Below, piece by piece: positions 12,891 to 22,284 of a stretch of 64,000 nucleotides of DNA (within the stretch, counting starts at the first letter, position 1; every line of letters starts with the position of its first letter). Source of the stretch: Ruegeria sp. ANG-S4. Lineage in GTDB: Bacteria > Pseudomonadota > Alphaproteobacteria > Rhodobacterales > Rhodobacteraceae. Made by a program: the position numbers and the translations under genes. The DNA lies in contig NZ_JWLK01000006.1 of assembly GCF_000814005.1 (NCBI RefSeq), positions 62,001-126,000 on the forward strand, written 5' to 3'. Under the pieces are notes generated by a model that did not search any database, was not told the origin of the DNA, and saw nothing but the letters and a program-made list of their open reading frames with translations.

Positions 12891-13085
12891 CTAGTAGTGC
12901 GGCGGGCGTTCGTCGCCGAGGACAACCCCGCCAGATCCTTCTTGGGCCCGCTCCGCCTCGCGCTGCAGCAGCATCTCGACCCTGCGGGTCAGGCGGTCGA
13001 TCTCGCTTTGCTGGCGCGTGACGACCGTGTTCAGCTCTTCGACCGTGCGGGTCAGATGGGCGATCTGTTCTTCCAGATGTTGCAT
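12891..13085 (-). CDS. slyX: SlyX family protein
   Basis: This 64-residue protein is one long amphipathic helix with heptad-like spacing (QHLEEQIAHLTRTVEELN) and a C-terminal ERPPHY, the hallmark ending of SlyX proteins. The cellular role of SlyX is not established. It runs toward the hypothetical secreted protein gene and away from hisS. Confidence 0.85.
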   Translation of the reverse strand: MQHLEEQIAHLTRTVEELNTVVTRQQSEIDRLTRRVEMLLQREAERAQEGSGGVVLGDERPPHY

Positions 13086-13210
13086 GGGAAACTCCTGTCA
13101 GGCTGGTCATAGCGGCCCGGTGATGGCATGGCCAGCGAAAGCGCGCCTTGCCCCAGGGCAGGCCATGGGATAGACCGCGCGCGGAAGATGACCCGCGAAG
13201 GACGCCTCAG

Positions 13211-14698
13211 ATGGCCAAGCCCAAGAAACAGCCCCGTCCCAAGGCCGTAACGCCAAAGGGATTCCGTGACTATTTTGGCCAGGAAGTCTCGCAGCGCACC
13301 GAGATGTTGCGCGCGATTGCGGACGTTTATCATCGGTACGGGTTCGACGCATTGGAGAGCAGCGCGGTCGAAACCGTTGAGGCGCTGGGCAAGTTCCTGC
13401 CCGATGTGGATCGCCCGAATGAGGGCGTTTTTGCGTGGCAGGAGTTTGATGAAGGCGGCAACGGAGATTGGATGGCCCTGCGCTATGACCTGACCGCGCC
13501 GTTGGCCCGCGTCTATGCGCAGCACCGTAATGATCTACCCACGCCTTATCGCCGCTATGCGATGGGTCCGGTCTGGCGGAACGAGAAACCGGGGCCGGGG
13601 CGGTATCGCCAGTTTTATCAATGTGATGCGGATACTGTCGGCACGGCCTCGATGGCGGCGGATGCCGAGATTTGTGCGATGTTGTCGGATACGCTGGAAG
13701 CCGTTGGGATTCCACGCGGTGACTATCTGGTGCGGGTCAACAACCGCAAGGTTCTGAACGGTGTGCTTGAAACGATGGGGCTTGGCGAAGACCAAACCGC
13801 CCGCGACAACGTTCTGCGCACCATCGACAAGTTTGACAAGGTCGGCGAGGCTGGCGTGCGAGAGTTGCTGACAAAGGGTCGTCTGGATGCCTCGGGCGCG
13901 TTTATCGACGGTGTTGGTCTAAGCGAGGATCAGGCCGAGCCGGTCATTGCCTTTCTGACCTCAAAAGCCGCTGACACAGCAGGGACGCTTGCCAATTTGC
14001 GCGCCGCCGTGGGTGACAGCAAGATCGGTGCAGATGGCATTGCCGAACTTGAACAAATCGGTGCTCTGCTAGAGGCAGGTGGCTATGGTTCGGATCGGAT
14101 CGAGATTGACCCCTCGGTCGTGCGCGGTCTCGGCTACTATACAGGCCCTGTGTACGAGGCCGAGCTGACCTTCGACATCCTCGACGAAAAAGGCCGCAAG
14201 CGCCAATTTGGTTCTGTCGCTGGCGGGGGCCGCTATGACGATCTGGTCAAGCGCTTCACAGGGCAGGAAGTGCCTGCGACAGGTATCTCCATCGGCGTTG
14301 ACCGCTTACTGGCCGCGCTGCGTGAAAAGGGCCGGATCGGTGCGAAGGCAAAAGGCCCCGTGGTGGTAACCGTGATGGATCGTGATCGGATGGCTGATTA
14401 TCAGGCGATGGTGGCCGAACTGCGCAACGCTGGCATCCGGGCCGAGGTTTATCTGGGCAACCCCAAGAACTTCGGCAACCAGTTGAAATACGCGGATAAA
14501 CGCAACTCTCCGATTGCGGTGATCGAGGGCGGCGATGAAAAGGCCAAAGGGATCGTGCAGATCAAGGACCTGATCCTAGGCGCAAAGATTGCCGAAAGCG
14601 CCACGCTTGAGGAATGGAAGGAACGCCCCAGCCAGTTCGAAGTGCCGCGCGGTGATCTGGTCGCCAAGGTGCGCGAAATTCTGGACACTCAGGACTGA
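13211..14698 (+). CDS. hisS: Histidyl-tRNA synthetase
   Basis: This 495-residue class II aminoacyl-tRNA synthetase charges tRNA-His. Motif 1 begins TPKGFRDYF. Motif 2 includes [23 protein letters not shown]. The histidine-binding stretch is [12 protein letters not shown]. Motif 3 is GGGRYDDLV followed by [10 protein letters not shown]. The C-terminal anticodon-binding domain begins VVVTVMDRD. The frame is open from 13148, but family homology begins at MAKPKKQ, so the ATG at 13211 is used. It sits 3 bases before hisZ and forms the operon hisS-hisZ-hisG. Confidence 0.95.
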   Translation: MAKPKKQPRPKAVTPKGFRDYFGQEVSQRTEMLRAIADVYHRYGFDALESSAVETVEALGKFLPDVDRPNEGVFAWQEFDEGGNGDWMALRYDLTAPLARVYAQHRNDLPTPYRRYAMGPVWRNEKPGPGRYRQFYQCDADTVGTASMAADAEICAMLSDTLEAVGIPRGDYLVRVNNRKVLNGVLETMGLGEDQTARDNVLRTIDKFDKVGEAGVRELLTKGRLDASGAFIDGVGLSEDQAEPVIAFLTSKAADTAGTLANLRAAVGDSKIGADGIAELEQIGALLEAGGYGSDRIEIDPSVVRGLGYYTGPVYEAELTFDILDEKGRKRQFGSVAGGGRYDDLVKRFTGQEVPATGISIGVDRLLAALREKGRIGAKAKGPVVVTVMDRDRMADYQAMVAELRNAGIRAEVYLGNPKNFGNQLKYADKRNSPIAVIEGGDEKAKGIVQIKDLILGAKIAESATLEEWKERPSQFEVPRGDLVAKVREILDTQD

Positions 14699-14701
14699 GC
14701 C

Positions 14702-15790
14702 ATGCCGAACCGTTCCCAGATACAGACGCGGGCAGCGATGATGCGTGTCCGGTTTGAGGCCGCTGGCGCTCAGGTGGTCGACACGCCTTTGCTGCAACCG
14801 GCAGAAACGCTGCTAGACCTTTATGGTGAGGACATCCGGGCGCGGGCTTACGTGACCTCGGACGCCTTGCGTGGTGAGCAGATGCTGCGCCCCGATTTCA
14901 CGCTGCCCGTTGTCCAGATGCACATGCACGAAGGGGCAGAGCCCGCGCGGTACACATATTCCGGTGAAGTCTTCCGCCGTCAAGAACAGGACCCGGATCG
15001 GCCCAATGCCTACATTCAGGTCGGCTATGAGGTCTTTGATCGCGACAATCCCGCCGGGGCGGATGCCGAGGTGTTTTCGCTGATTGCGCTGCAATTGCGT
15101 GGCCTGCCGTTGCGGGCGGCGACGGGCGATATCGGAATTCTGACAGCCGCTGTTGCGGGGTTAAAGACAACCGACCGCCGTAAGGCTGCGCTCATGCGGC
15201 ACCTGTGGCGTCCGCGTCGGTTCCGCGTTTTGCTGGATCGGTTTGCGGGGCGCAAACCAGCGCCGGAGGGCCGTGACGCGCTGTTGGACGCAACCGATCC
15301 GCTGGCGATAGACGCGCCGATGATCGGCAAGCGCCGCTTGGCCGAGATAGCCGAACGGATCGACGCGCTGCGCGAAGACCGGGCCGCTCCGCCAATTTCA
15401 GATACGGAATTGGTCGGGCTGGAAACACTGCTGAACGTGCGCGAAACCATGCCTTTCGCGTTGGAGCAGTTGCGCGACGTGGCCGTTGATCTTCCGCAGA
15501 TCGCGCCCGCGCTGGATCGGCTTGAGGCACGGATTGCAGCGCTTCAGGCGCGCGGCGTGGACGTGGCTACGCTGGATTTCGAAGCTGCGTATGGCCGGAC
15601 GTCGATGGAATATTACGACGGTTTTGTCTTTGGCTTTTATGCCGAGGGCCGGCCCGATCTGCCACCCGTCGCAACAGGCGGTCGTTATGACGCGCTGACC
15701 CGGCAGTTGGGCGACGGGGCCGAGATACCTGCCGTTGGTGGTGTGATCCGCCCGGACCTGATGCTCGAAATCGAGGAGGCGACGCAATGA
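14702..15790 (+). CDS. hisZ: ATP phosphoribosyltransferase regulatory subunit
   Basis: This 362-residue HisRS-like paralogue lacks synthetase activity and partners short-form HisG in the first step of histidine synthesis. The N-terminal core keeps the class II fold (DTPLLQPAETLLDLYGED and RPDFTLPVVQMH). The C-terminal part keeps ATGGRYDALTRQLGDG but has no anticodon-binding domain. It overlaps hisG by 4 bases (ATGA), which fits stoichiometric production of the heteromeric enzyme. Confidence 0.92.
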   Translation: MPNRSQIQTRAAMMRVRFEAAGAQVVDTPLLQPAETLLDLYGEDIRARAYVTSDALRGEQMLRPDFTLPVVQMHMHEGAEPARYTYSGEVFRRQEQDPDRPNAYIQVGYEVFDRDNPAGADAEVFSLIALQLRGLPLRAATGDIGILTAAVAGLKTTDRRKAALMRHLWRPRRFRVLLDRFAGRKPAPEGRDALLDATDPLAIDAPMIGKRRLAEIAERIDALREDRAAPPISDTELVGLETLLNVRETMPFALEQLRDVAVDLPQIAPALDRLEARIAALQARGVDVATLDFEAAYGRTSMEYYDGFVFGFYAEGRPDLPPVATGGRYDALTRQLGDGAEIPAVGGVIRPDLMLEIEEATQ

Positions 15791-16476
15791 GCCTGAAGCT
15801 GGGCGTGCCCTCGAAGGGCCGGTTGATGGACAAGACCTTCGCGTGGTTTGAAAAACGCGGCATCACCCTGTCGCGCAGCGGCTCGGACCGGGAATATGCG
15901 GGTAAGGTCGAAGATGTCGACGGGGTCTCTCTGATCCTGCTTTCTGCCGGGGAGATGCCGCGCGAACTGGCGGCGGGACGTATTCATCTGGGCGTGACCG
16001 GTATCGATCTGGTGCAGGAAAAACTGCCGCGCTGGGAACAGCAGGTCGAGGCGATCGCACCGCTGGGTTTTGGCAAGGCAGATTTGATCATTGCGACACC
16101 AGCCTGCTGGGTAGATGTGGATACGCTGGACGATTTGGATGCCGCTGCCGCGGTGTTTCGCAAGACCCATGGACACCGTATGCGCATCGCCACAAAGTAT
16201 CACCGGCTTGTGCGAGAGTTCCTGACCGATGCGGGCGTTGCCGATTATACCCTCGTCGACAGCCAGGGCGCGACAGAAGGCACCGTGGTGAATGAAAGCG
16301 CCGAGGCGATTGCCGATATCACCTCGACCGGTGAAACCTTGCGTGCGAACCACTTGAAGATTTTGTCAGACGGGCTGATCCTGCAATCGCAGGCGACGCT
16401 GTGGCGCAGTCGGGTGGCGAAATGCGATCCGGCGGAAAAGGCGGTTCTGAATGAGCTACTGGATCGGCTGGGCTAA
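15787..16476 (+). CDS. hisG: ATP phosphoribosyltransferase catalytic subunit, short form
   Basis: This 229-residue enzyme joins ATP and PRPP to form phosphoribosyl-ATP. It begins LKLGVPSKGRLMDKT and has the short-form architecture without the C-terminal histidine-binding domain. It therefore depends on HisZ, encoded directly upstream with a 4-base overlap. The PRPP-binding loop is probably VDSQGATEGTVVNE. Its stop codon overlaps the stop of the convergent DUF1489 gene. Confidence 0.94.
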   Translation: MSLKLGVPSKGRLMDKTFAWFEKRGITLSRSGSDREYAGKVEDVDGVSLILLSAGEMPRELAAGRIHLGVTGIDLVQEKLPRWEQQVEAIAPLGFGKADLIIATPACWVDVDTLDDLDAAAAVFRKTHGHRMRIATKYHRLVREFLTDAGVADYTLVDSQGATEGTVVNESAEAIADITSTGETLRANHLKILSDGLILQSQATLWRSRVAKCDPAEKAVLNELLDRLG

Positions 16477-16904
16477 AGCACACCGATTTCCGCCAGCGCC
16501 CTGTTGAGATCGTCGGGCAGCGCATCGTCCTGTTTGCGGCCTTTGGGCAGGTCGGCGGGTGTGTCCTCGGGCTGCAGATAGCGCCAGCCCTGGAACGGGC
16601 GTTTCAGCGCGCTTTGGGTGCGGTGTATCTGAGGCTCCAGCACGATGGCGCACCGGCGGATACCGTCCTCGCCACGCACTTCGTCCAGCCGCAGGATGCG
16701 CTGACGGCATTGAACGACGCCCTTGATCACCCAATAAATCGACCCGCCATTCAGGATCTCAGCTTCACGCTTGGGCCACATCCGGGTGACGTGGCGCGGG
16801 CAGCCGTCCTCATACAGCGGGCGTCGGCTGTTTTGCCACTCGATCAGCGTATCGACGCTTTCCGACCCGACCGAAAGTTTGATGAGGTTTACGTACTTAT
16901 CCAC
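16473..16904 (-). CDS. DUF1489 family protein
   Basis: This protein of about 143 residues begins VNLIKLSVGSESVDTL and contains TRMWPKREAEIL and GSIYWVIKG, features of the DUF1489 family conserved across alphaproteobacteria. Its function is unknown. It converges on hisG with a small 3' overlap. The chosen GTG start at 16904 lies inside a DnaA-box-like sequence. The next codons fit the usual N-terminus of the family, so the start is probably correct or within a few codons. Confidence 0.85.
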   Translation of the reverse strand: MDKYVNLIKLSVGSESVDTLIEWQNSRRPLYEDGCPRHVTRMWPKREAEILNGGSIYWVIKGVVQCRQRILRLDEVRGEDGIRRCAIVLEPQIHRTQSALKRPFQGWRYLQPEDTPADLPKGRKQDDALPDDLNRALAEIGVL

Positions 16905-16916
16905 AGCTTGCCCACA
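16897..16916. promoter_or_regulatory. DnaA-box pair upstream of nrdJ
   Basis: TTATCCACA at 16897-16905 is a perfect match to the DnaA box. A second, weaker copy (TTGCCCACA) follows in the same orientation at 16908-16916, 11 bases later. The pair lies about 120 bases upstream of nrdJ and covers the DUF1489 start codon. In Escherichia coli DnaA boxes control nrdAB, so a similar link between replication and nucleotide supply is possible here; that is inference. Confidence 0.5.
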
Positions 16917-17033
16917 GAGTCGTCCCGAAGTTCGTCCCTATATTGTAGCCTTCTGAGGCTTGTCATCAAGGTGTTGTGGTTTAGGTGTGATCTGGGGTAG
17001 GCTGCCTATCTCGTTTCAGTCAGGGAATCACCA

Positions 17034-19316
17034 ATGAGCCGCTTTGCCGCCCCCATCGCCGAGCAGATCTGGGACATGAAGTACCGCTTCAAGCAAGCGG
17101 ATGGAACGCCCATCGACCAAACGGTCGAGGACAGCTGGCGGCGTATCGCGCGTGACCTTGCGCGGGTCGAGAATGACCCCGCGCATTGGGAAGATAAGTT
17201 CTTCGAAGCGTTGGAAGATTTCAAATATCTTCCCGCCGGGCGTATCACCGCCGGGGCAGGCACCGCGCGGCAGGTGACGCTGTTCAACTGCTTCGTGATG
17301 GGCACGATCCCGGACAGCATGGGTGGTATTTTTGACATGCTGAAAGAGGCCGCGCTGACCATGCAGCAGGGTGGCGGCATCGGGTACGACTTTTCCACCA
17401 TTCGCCCGCGCGGTGCCGATGTGAAAGGGGTCGCTGCGGACGCGTCCGGCCCGCTGAGCTTCATGGACGTGTGGGACGCGATGTGCCGGACGATCATGTC
17501 CGCCGGGTCGCGCCGCGGGGCGATGATGGCAACGATGCGCTGCGATCACCCCGACATCGAGCAGTTCATCACTGCGAAGTCCGATCCGGCCCGTTTGCGC
17601 ATGTTCAATATGTCCGTGTTGGTCACTGACCCGTTTATGGAAGCCGTCAAGGCAGATGGACCGTGGGACCTGGTGTTTGACGGCAAGGTCTATCACACCG
17701 TCCAGGCACGCGATCTGTGGAACAAGATTATGCAGGCGACCTACGATTATGCCGAGCCGGGCGTGATCTTCATCGATCGGATCAATCAGGCCAATAACCT
17801 GAGCTACGTGGAAACCATCGCAGCCACCAATCCCTGTGGCGAACAGCCTCTGCCGCCTTATGGCGCGTGCCTGCTTGGCTCGATCAATCTGGCCCGTCTG
17901 GTGGCGGAGCCGTTCGAAGAGGCGGCGCATCTTGACGAAACGGCTCTCAAGGAGCTGGTCGCGACTGCCGTGCGCATGATGGACAACGTGGTTGACGCGT
18001 CAAAGTTCCCGCTGGCAGAGCAGGAAGCCGAAGCGCAGGACAAGCGCAGGATTGGGCTGGGTGTCACCGGACTGGCCGATGCGTTGCTGATGTTGGGCCT
18101 GCGCTATGGTTCCGACGAGGCGGCGCGCCAAACCGAGCGCTGGTTGCACGCCATCGCCCGCGCCGCGTATCTGGCGTCGGTCGACTTGGCGAAGGAGAAA
18201 GGGGCGTTCCCCCTGTTCGATGCCGAGAATTATCTGACCAGCGGTACCATGCAACAGATGGATGATGACGTGCGTGAAGCGATCCGCGAACACGGTATCC
18301 GCAATGCCTTGCTGACCTCAATCGCGCCGACGGGTACGATTTCGCTTTATGCCGGGAACGTGTCTTCGGGGATCGAGCCGGTATTTGCCTATGCCTATAC
18401 CCGCAAGGTGCTGCAAAAGGATGGATCGCGGACTGAGGAAGAGGTCGTAGACTACGCGGTGCAGATGTGGCGCGACAAGTTCGGTGACAAAGACTTGCCT
18501 GACTATTTCGTTAACGCGCAAACCTTGTCTCCGTCCGATCACGTAAGGATGCAGGCGGCGGCGCAGAAATGGATCGACAGTTCGATTTCCAAGACGATCA
18601 ACTGCCCCGAGGATATCAGCTTTGACGCGTTCAAGGATGTCTACATGCAGGCCTGGGATCAGGGCTGCAAAGGGTGTACGACCTATCGGCCCAACGATGT
18701 GACCGGTTCGGTCCTGACCGTGTCCGAAAGCGATGACAAGGCACCGGGCGAAAGCGCCGATGCGCCGCACGAAGTCGACGGGGGCGAGGTCGTTTATATG
18801 TCCGAGCCACTTGACCGCCCGCAAGCGCTGGAGGGTTCAACCTACAAGTTGAAATGGCCCGATAGCGAACACGCGATCTATCTGACCATCAACGATATCT
18901 TCATTGGTGGGCGCCGTCGTCCGTTCGAGGTGTTCATCAACTCGAAGAACATGGAGCATTATGCCTGGACGCTGGCATTGACCCGCATGATCTCGGCCGT
19001 GTTCCGGCGCGGCGGAGATGTGTCCTTTGTGGTCGAAGAGCTAAAGGCGGTATTCGACCCGCGCGGGGGCGCGTGGGTCAAGGGCAAGTATATTCCGTCC
19101 ATTCTGGCCGCGATCGGCGGCGTGATCGAGCAGCACATGGTCAATATCGGTTTTCTTGAAGGCGAAGGCATGGGCCTGAAATCCGACCCGCAGGCGCAGG
19201 TGGTGAACATGGACGCCCCACGCGGCAAGGCGTGCCCGTCCTGCGGGCAGTTCGACATGGTGATGGTCGAAGGCTGCATGACCTGCCGCAGTTGCGGTCA
19301 TTCCAAATGCGGGTGA
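17034..19316 (+). CDS. nrdJ: Adenosylcobalamin-dependent ribonucleoside-diphosphate reductase (class II)
   Basis: This 760-residue enzyme makes deoxynucleotides with coenzyme B12 as radical source. Catalytic residues are visible: C86 (FNCFVMG), the TNPCGEQ loop with N266, C268 and E270, and C279. The C-terminal tail is a cysteine-rich zinc-ribbon-like segment (CPSCGQ, EGCMTCRSCGHSKCG) that probably holds the redox-active pair that re-reduces the active site. No cobalamin riboswitch is evident in the 129-base leader. DnaA boxes lie upstream. Confidence 0.95.
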   Translation: MSRFAAPIAEQIWDMKYRFKQADGTPIDQTVEDSWRRIARDLARVENDPAHWEDKFFEALEDFKYLPAGRITAGAGTARQVTLFNCFVMGTIPDSMGGIFDMLKEAALTMQQGGGIGYDFSTIRPRGADVKGVAADASGPLSFMDVWDAMCRTIMSAGSRRGAMMATMRCDHPDIEQFITAKSDPARLRMFNMSVLVTDPFMEAVKADGPWDLVFDGKVYHTVQARDLWNKIMQATYDYAEPGVIFIDRINQANNLSYVETIAATNPCGEQPLPPYGACLLGSINLARLVAEPFEEAAHLDETALKELVATAVRMMDNVVDASKFPLAEQEAEAQDKRRIGLGVTGLADALLMLGLRYGSDEAARQTERWLHAIARAAYLASVDLAKEKGAFPLFDAENYLTSGTMQQMDDDVREAIREHGIRNALLTSIAPTGTISLYAGNVSSGIEPVFAYAYTRKVLQKDGSRTEEEVVDYAVQMWRDKFGDKDLPDYFVNAQTLSPSDHVRMQAAAQKWIDSSISKTINCPEDISFDAFKDVYMQAWDQGCKGCTTYRPNDVTGSVLTVSESDDKAPGESADAPHEVDGGEVVYMSEPLDRPQALEGSTYKLKWPDSEHAIYLTINDIFIGGRRRPFEVFINSKNMEHYAWTLALTRMISAVFRRGGDVSFVVEELKAVFDPRGGAWVKGKYIPSILAAIGGVIEQHMVNIGFLEGEGMGLKSDPQAQVVNMDAPRGKACPSCGQFDMVMVEGCMTCRSCGHSKCG

Positions 19317-19575
19317 TATTGGTTTAGAGGGCCGTCTGCGGAACGACACAAAAGGTGACACTTGTTGACGCCGACTTACCATTTCTTGGCGCCAAGCTTC
19401 TGCGAACACTTTGGTGCATGGACGAAAAACAGAGTAGTCCCGCAGATAGAAGTCTGCGCAGCCAATTTTGACTGTCCGGTTCAAGCTGGCAGCGGCCCAT
19501 CTATCTGATTGCAAGAAAAATAACTCAGAACACTGTGGACAACTTAACGACTGAATTCTGGTCCAGAGCTTTCGT
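19317..19575. other. Intergenic region, no gene seen
   Basis: These 259 bases separate the 3' ends of nrdJ and the LysE-family gene. Overlapping frames lack family resemblance or plausible starts. No terminator with a clear U-tract was found. Confidence 0.4.
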
Positions 19576-20193
19576 TTATCGGTCAACACGCGCCAAGGCG
19601 AGACCGATACCCGACGCCAAGAAAAGAAGGCCTGTCAGCCTGTGACGCAATCGTCCGAGGGTCGTCAATAAAGGTCGCGCCGTCTGCGCAAAAACAGCCC
19701 ATACGAGATCACCGAGCATGACTACTGCCAAGTAAATCACAGCGGTAATAAGCAGTGCAGAAAGGCCAGATCCGGCGGCCACAAACTGCGGCAGGAAAGC
19801 CGCGTTGAATATCAAGGTCTTTGGATTGATCGTGGCGATAAGTAGTCCTTGCCAAAAGAGTGTTTTTAGCGGTTCGAGTTTGGCATCTCGGTTTTCGAAC
19901 TCAACGATGCCCCGGCGCCACGCGTTTACGCCAAGATAGACAAGATAGGCCACTCCGATCCATTTCAGCCAAAGAAACGCGGCAGCCGCAAATTGGAGCA
20001 ACGCCGCCAGACCAAGAACGATGACCACAAGTTGCAATGCCACGCCGATCGTGGTGCCGAGCACAGTCATCACGCCGAAGCGGAAGCCGTACGCCAGCGT
20101 GTTTGCAACAATCAATGCTACGTTCGGCCCGGGAATGGCGACCAAGAGGGCGGTCGCACCTATTAGCGCCAGAATAAGGTTTGGTTCCATCAA
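19576..20193 (-). CDS. LysE/RhtB family amino-acid exporter
   Basis: This 205-residue membrane protein has about six hydrophobic segments. The family pattern IPGPNVALIVANTLAYG occurs near residues 20-36 and INPKTLIFNAAFLPQF in the second half. Members export amino acids or homoserine lactone-like molecules; the substrate here is unknown. A Shine-Dalgarno-like GGAAGGAAG precedes a double ATG, so the start may be one codon later. It is separated from the redoxin genes by a hairpin at 20319-20344 and probably has its own promoter. Confidence 0.88.
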   Translation of the reverse strand: MMEPNLILALIGATALLVAIPGPNVALIVANTLAYGFRFGVMTVLGTTIGVALQLVVIVLGLAALLQFAAAAFLWLKWIGVAYLVYLGVNAWRRGIVEFENRDAKLEPLKTLFWQGLLIATINPKTLIFNAAFLPQFVAAGSGLSALLITAVIYLAVVMLGDLVWAVFAQTARPLLTTLGRLRHRLTGLLFLASGIGLALARVDR

Positions 20194-20318
20194 TACTTCC
20201 TTCCGGAAAACAGCCTAAGCGGTCATTGGCCAAAGGCCAGCTTTTTCCCATGCGGCAAGAACTGCGGGTGGGGTTTTGATTAATCGCAAAGAAAGGTGAC
20301 TATGAGCGCGAATGGAAC

Positions 20319-20344
20319 AGCACCGCGCAAAGATACGCGGTGCT
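20319..20344. terminator. Hairpin downstream of the membrane-anchored redoxin gene
   Basis: A perfect 9-bp stem (AGCACCGCG / CGCGGTGCT) with an 8-base loop lies 23 bases after the redoxin stop. There is no U-run on the minus strand, so termination strength is uncertain. Confidence 0.4.
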
Positions 20345-20366
20345 TGGTGTCGGGCTGTCGAAGTTC

Positions 20367-21245
20367 TCATGCCGCCGAGAACGCTCGGACGCTGCCCCGG
20401 GGTTCGAAGACATGCAGGAACGTATCGGGATGGGGGCGGATGCGGTAATTGTCCGTCTCGTCTCCGAAGATCACCGTTCCGTCTTCGTCCAGCGCAATGA
20501 CAGTCGCCTTGACTGTATCGGCAGGGTAGCCCGGCATACCAGATGGAGCGCCACCCATATCTTCGATACCCAGTGCCTTGGCTGCGGCCAACTCATTGTC
20601 CTGGAGGATTTCATAGTGCGCTGGCAGGTCCAGGTTTTTGGCGAGCTTCTTTGAGTTTTCGATGCCCTGATTTGAGATGAACTTTACTTGCACGCCTAGC
20701 TTGGCCAGTTGGTCTGCCTTCGCTTTCACTTCTTTGAGCTGGTTCATGCAAAAGGGGCACCAGTTTGCACGAAAGAACACCAGCAGGGTTTTTTCGCCGA
20801 CAAAGGACGCGGAGGTCGTGTTGGTTTCGTCCAAACGCTGCAGAGGTAACTCTGGCAGCGCTTTGCCCTTAACAATGGCGGCGCTTGGCTTGCGGCCATA
20901 GTTCGAGAAGATGTGGATGTACCATTGCATTGTGACTGCGCCATAGAGCGCCAGACCCACGGCCACGTATTCGCTGGTGTCGTTTAAACCGCCGCGCGCG
21001 CTGATTTGGTAGATCACCCAAACCACTGCGGCCAGGTTGATAATTTGAATGACAGGCAGGTTCTTGGATGTCCGGGAAATGCCCAGTGCACCGGCCAGAA
21101 CCATCAGAAAGAATGGCATGGTGAACGTGGCAAAGAACGTGCCGATCCAGATCGGATCGAAGTCTGATAGGTAGAACATGACAGCCGAGCCAACGCCCGA
21201 AAGCAGGTTCGACATGATATACGGGAGGATGAGTTTGCCCTTCAT
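20367..21245 (-). CDS. Membrane-anchored thioredoxin-fold (redoxin) protein
   Basis: This 292-residue protein has two parts. Residues 1-115 contain about four transmembrane helices. Residues from about 120 form a thioredoxin-fold domain of the AhpC/TSA-redoxin type with WCPFC (FFRANWCPFCMNQL), followed by a peroxiredoxin-like C-terminal half. The CxxC motif points to disulfide or peroxide reduction at the membrane. A ribosome site (AAAGGA) precedes the ATG. It lies downstream of the soluble redoxin gene with a 114-base gap. The family name is uncertain. Confidence 0.78.
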   Translation of the reverse strand: MKGKLILPYIMSNLLSGVGSAVMFYLSDFDPIWIGTFFATFTMPFFLMVLAGALGISRTSKNLPVIQIINLAAVVWVIYQISARGGLNDTSEYVAVGLALYGAVTMQWYIHIFSNYGRKPSAAIVKGKALPELPLQRLDETNTTSASFVGEKTLLVFFRANWCPFCMNQLKEVKAKADQLAKLGVQVKFISNQGIENSKKLAKNLDLPAHYEILQDNELAAAKALGIEDMGGAPSGMPGYPADTVKATVIALDEDGTVIFGDETDNYRIRPHPDTFLHVFEPRGSVRAFSAA

Positions 21246-21359
21246 TTTCTTGGTCCTTTCGAGGTTTTAATCGAGTTGCAAGCAGCGGCATTTCGGCCAG
21301 TTTTTCGAGGGGGGAGTGAGTTGAACGGCGTGCGCCCCAATGCGAGGCGCACTCTCAAG

Positions 21360-22022
21360 TCAGGCCGTGGCCGTTGCTGCCAGGCTGTCGAGAACAGGGA
21401 ACAGGTCCGCAGGTTCAGGGCGGCGGGTATAGTCAGGATTCACTTCCGCGTAGGCGATTTTGCCATCCGTATCGACGACGTACCGTGCGGGCATCGGAAG
21501 GTTCCACTGACCGTCTCCGTGGATACGCGGCAGATGGACTCCAAAACCGTCATGAACCGGAATGACGTAGTCTTGCAGCGTCCAGCGAATACCCAGCTTT
21601 TCAGCCAATTCGCCGTTTTTATCCGTGAGGATCGGGAAGCTCAGATCATTGTCTTTCTGGGATTTCCGGCTGTCCGCCGCGCCTTGCATCGAGATCGCGA
21701 CCAGGGTTGCGCCACGCGAGCGGATGTCCTCGGCAACGGCCTCAAGGGCTTTCAGTTCGATGTTGCAGTAAGGGCACCAAACGCCGCGATAAAAGGTCAG
21801 AACGACCGGCCCATTGGCCAGCAGATCTTTCAACGCGACATTGTTGCGGTCTGAATCCGTGAGAACGAAGTCGGGCACCGCGTCACCAGCTTTCAGGGCG
21901 CGTTCAGATTGGCCGCTGTCAATCAACTCTCGGGTCGAACGGGCAAAAGCTTCAAAGGCGCCTTCAGGGGCCATTGTTTTGAACTGTGCTTTGAAGTCGT
22001 CGAGTTGGGCTTGGAGAGTCAT
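21360..22022 (-). CDS. Peroxiredoxin-like thioredoxin-fold protein (AhpC/TSA family)
   Basis: This 220-residue protein has the typical start MTLQAQLDDFKAQF, a helical N-terminal segment, and then a redoxin domain with YRGVWCPYCNIEL as the active-site CxxC. Members are predicted peroxide or alkyl hydroperoxide reductases. The frame is open to 22214, but that extension would run through the terminator of the upstream gene and lacks family resemblance, so the ATG at 22022 is chosen. It therefore probably has its own promoter in the gap 22023-22194. Confidence 0.82.
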   Translation of the reverse strand: MTLQAQLDDFKAQFKTMAPEGAFEAFARSTRELIDSGQSERALKAGDAVPDFVLTDSDRNNVALKDLLANGPVVLTFYRGVWCPYCNIELKALEAVAEDIRSRGATLVAISMQGAADSRKSQKDNDLSFPILTDKNGELAEKLGIRWTLQDYVIPVHDGFGVHLPRIHGDGQWNLPMPARYVVDTDGKIAYAEVNPDYTRRPEPADLFPVLDSLAATATA

Positions 22023-22194
22023 GTTGTGTTCCACTTCGTAAGTTACGTTCTCTGGCTGGCTGAGGGGTTTTCCCGCCGCCTGTTTCAATAATTGGTCAGT
22101 TGAGAAAGAGGTGGTAGCCGCCCATTTCGTGTAACGGTTATCCATAAAATGAATGAACGGGATTGTGCCTTGCTTGTTCGGAGAACTCAGTCGG

Positions 22195-22228
22195 CACAAA
22201 AAACGCCGCGCCAAAAGCGCGGCGTTTG
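22195..22228 (-). terminator. Intrinsic terminator after the AhpD-like gene
   Basis: A perfect stem (AACGCCGCGC / GCGCGGCGTT, extendable by one A-T pair) with a 5-base loop is followed on the minus strand by six T residues. It lies about 55 bases after the AhpD-like stop and ends that transcript. Confidence 0.88.
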
Positions 22229-22284
22229 CGTGCTCGCCTGTTTACAGGCTGTCGGAAACTACGGAACGCAGGTTTTACTCTGAA

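Noticed and set aside
13086..13210. T-box or histidine leader peptide before hisS
   Set aside because: The 125-base leader has no histidine-codon run and no T-box motif.
16905..17033. Cobalamin riboswitch or NrdR box upstream of nrdJ
   Set aside because: The leader is only 129 bases, no B12-box or pseudoknot pattern is seen, and the TATATTGTA stretch matches only half of an NrdR dyad.
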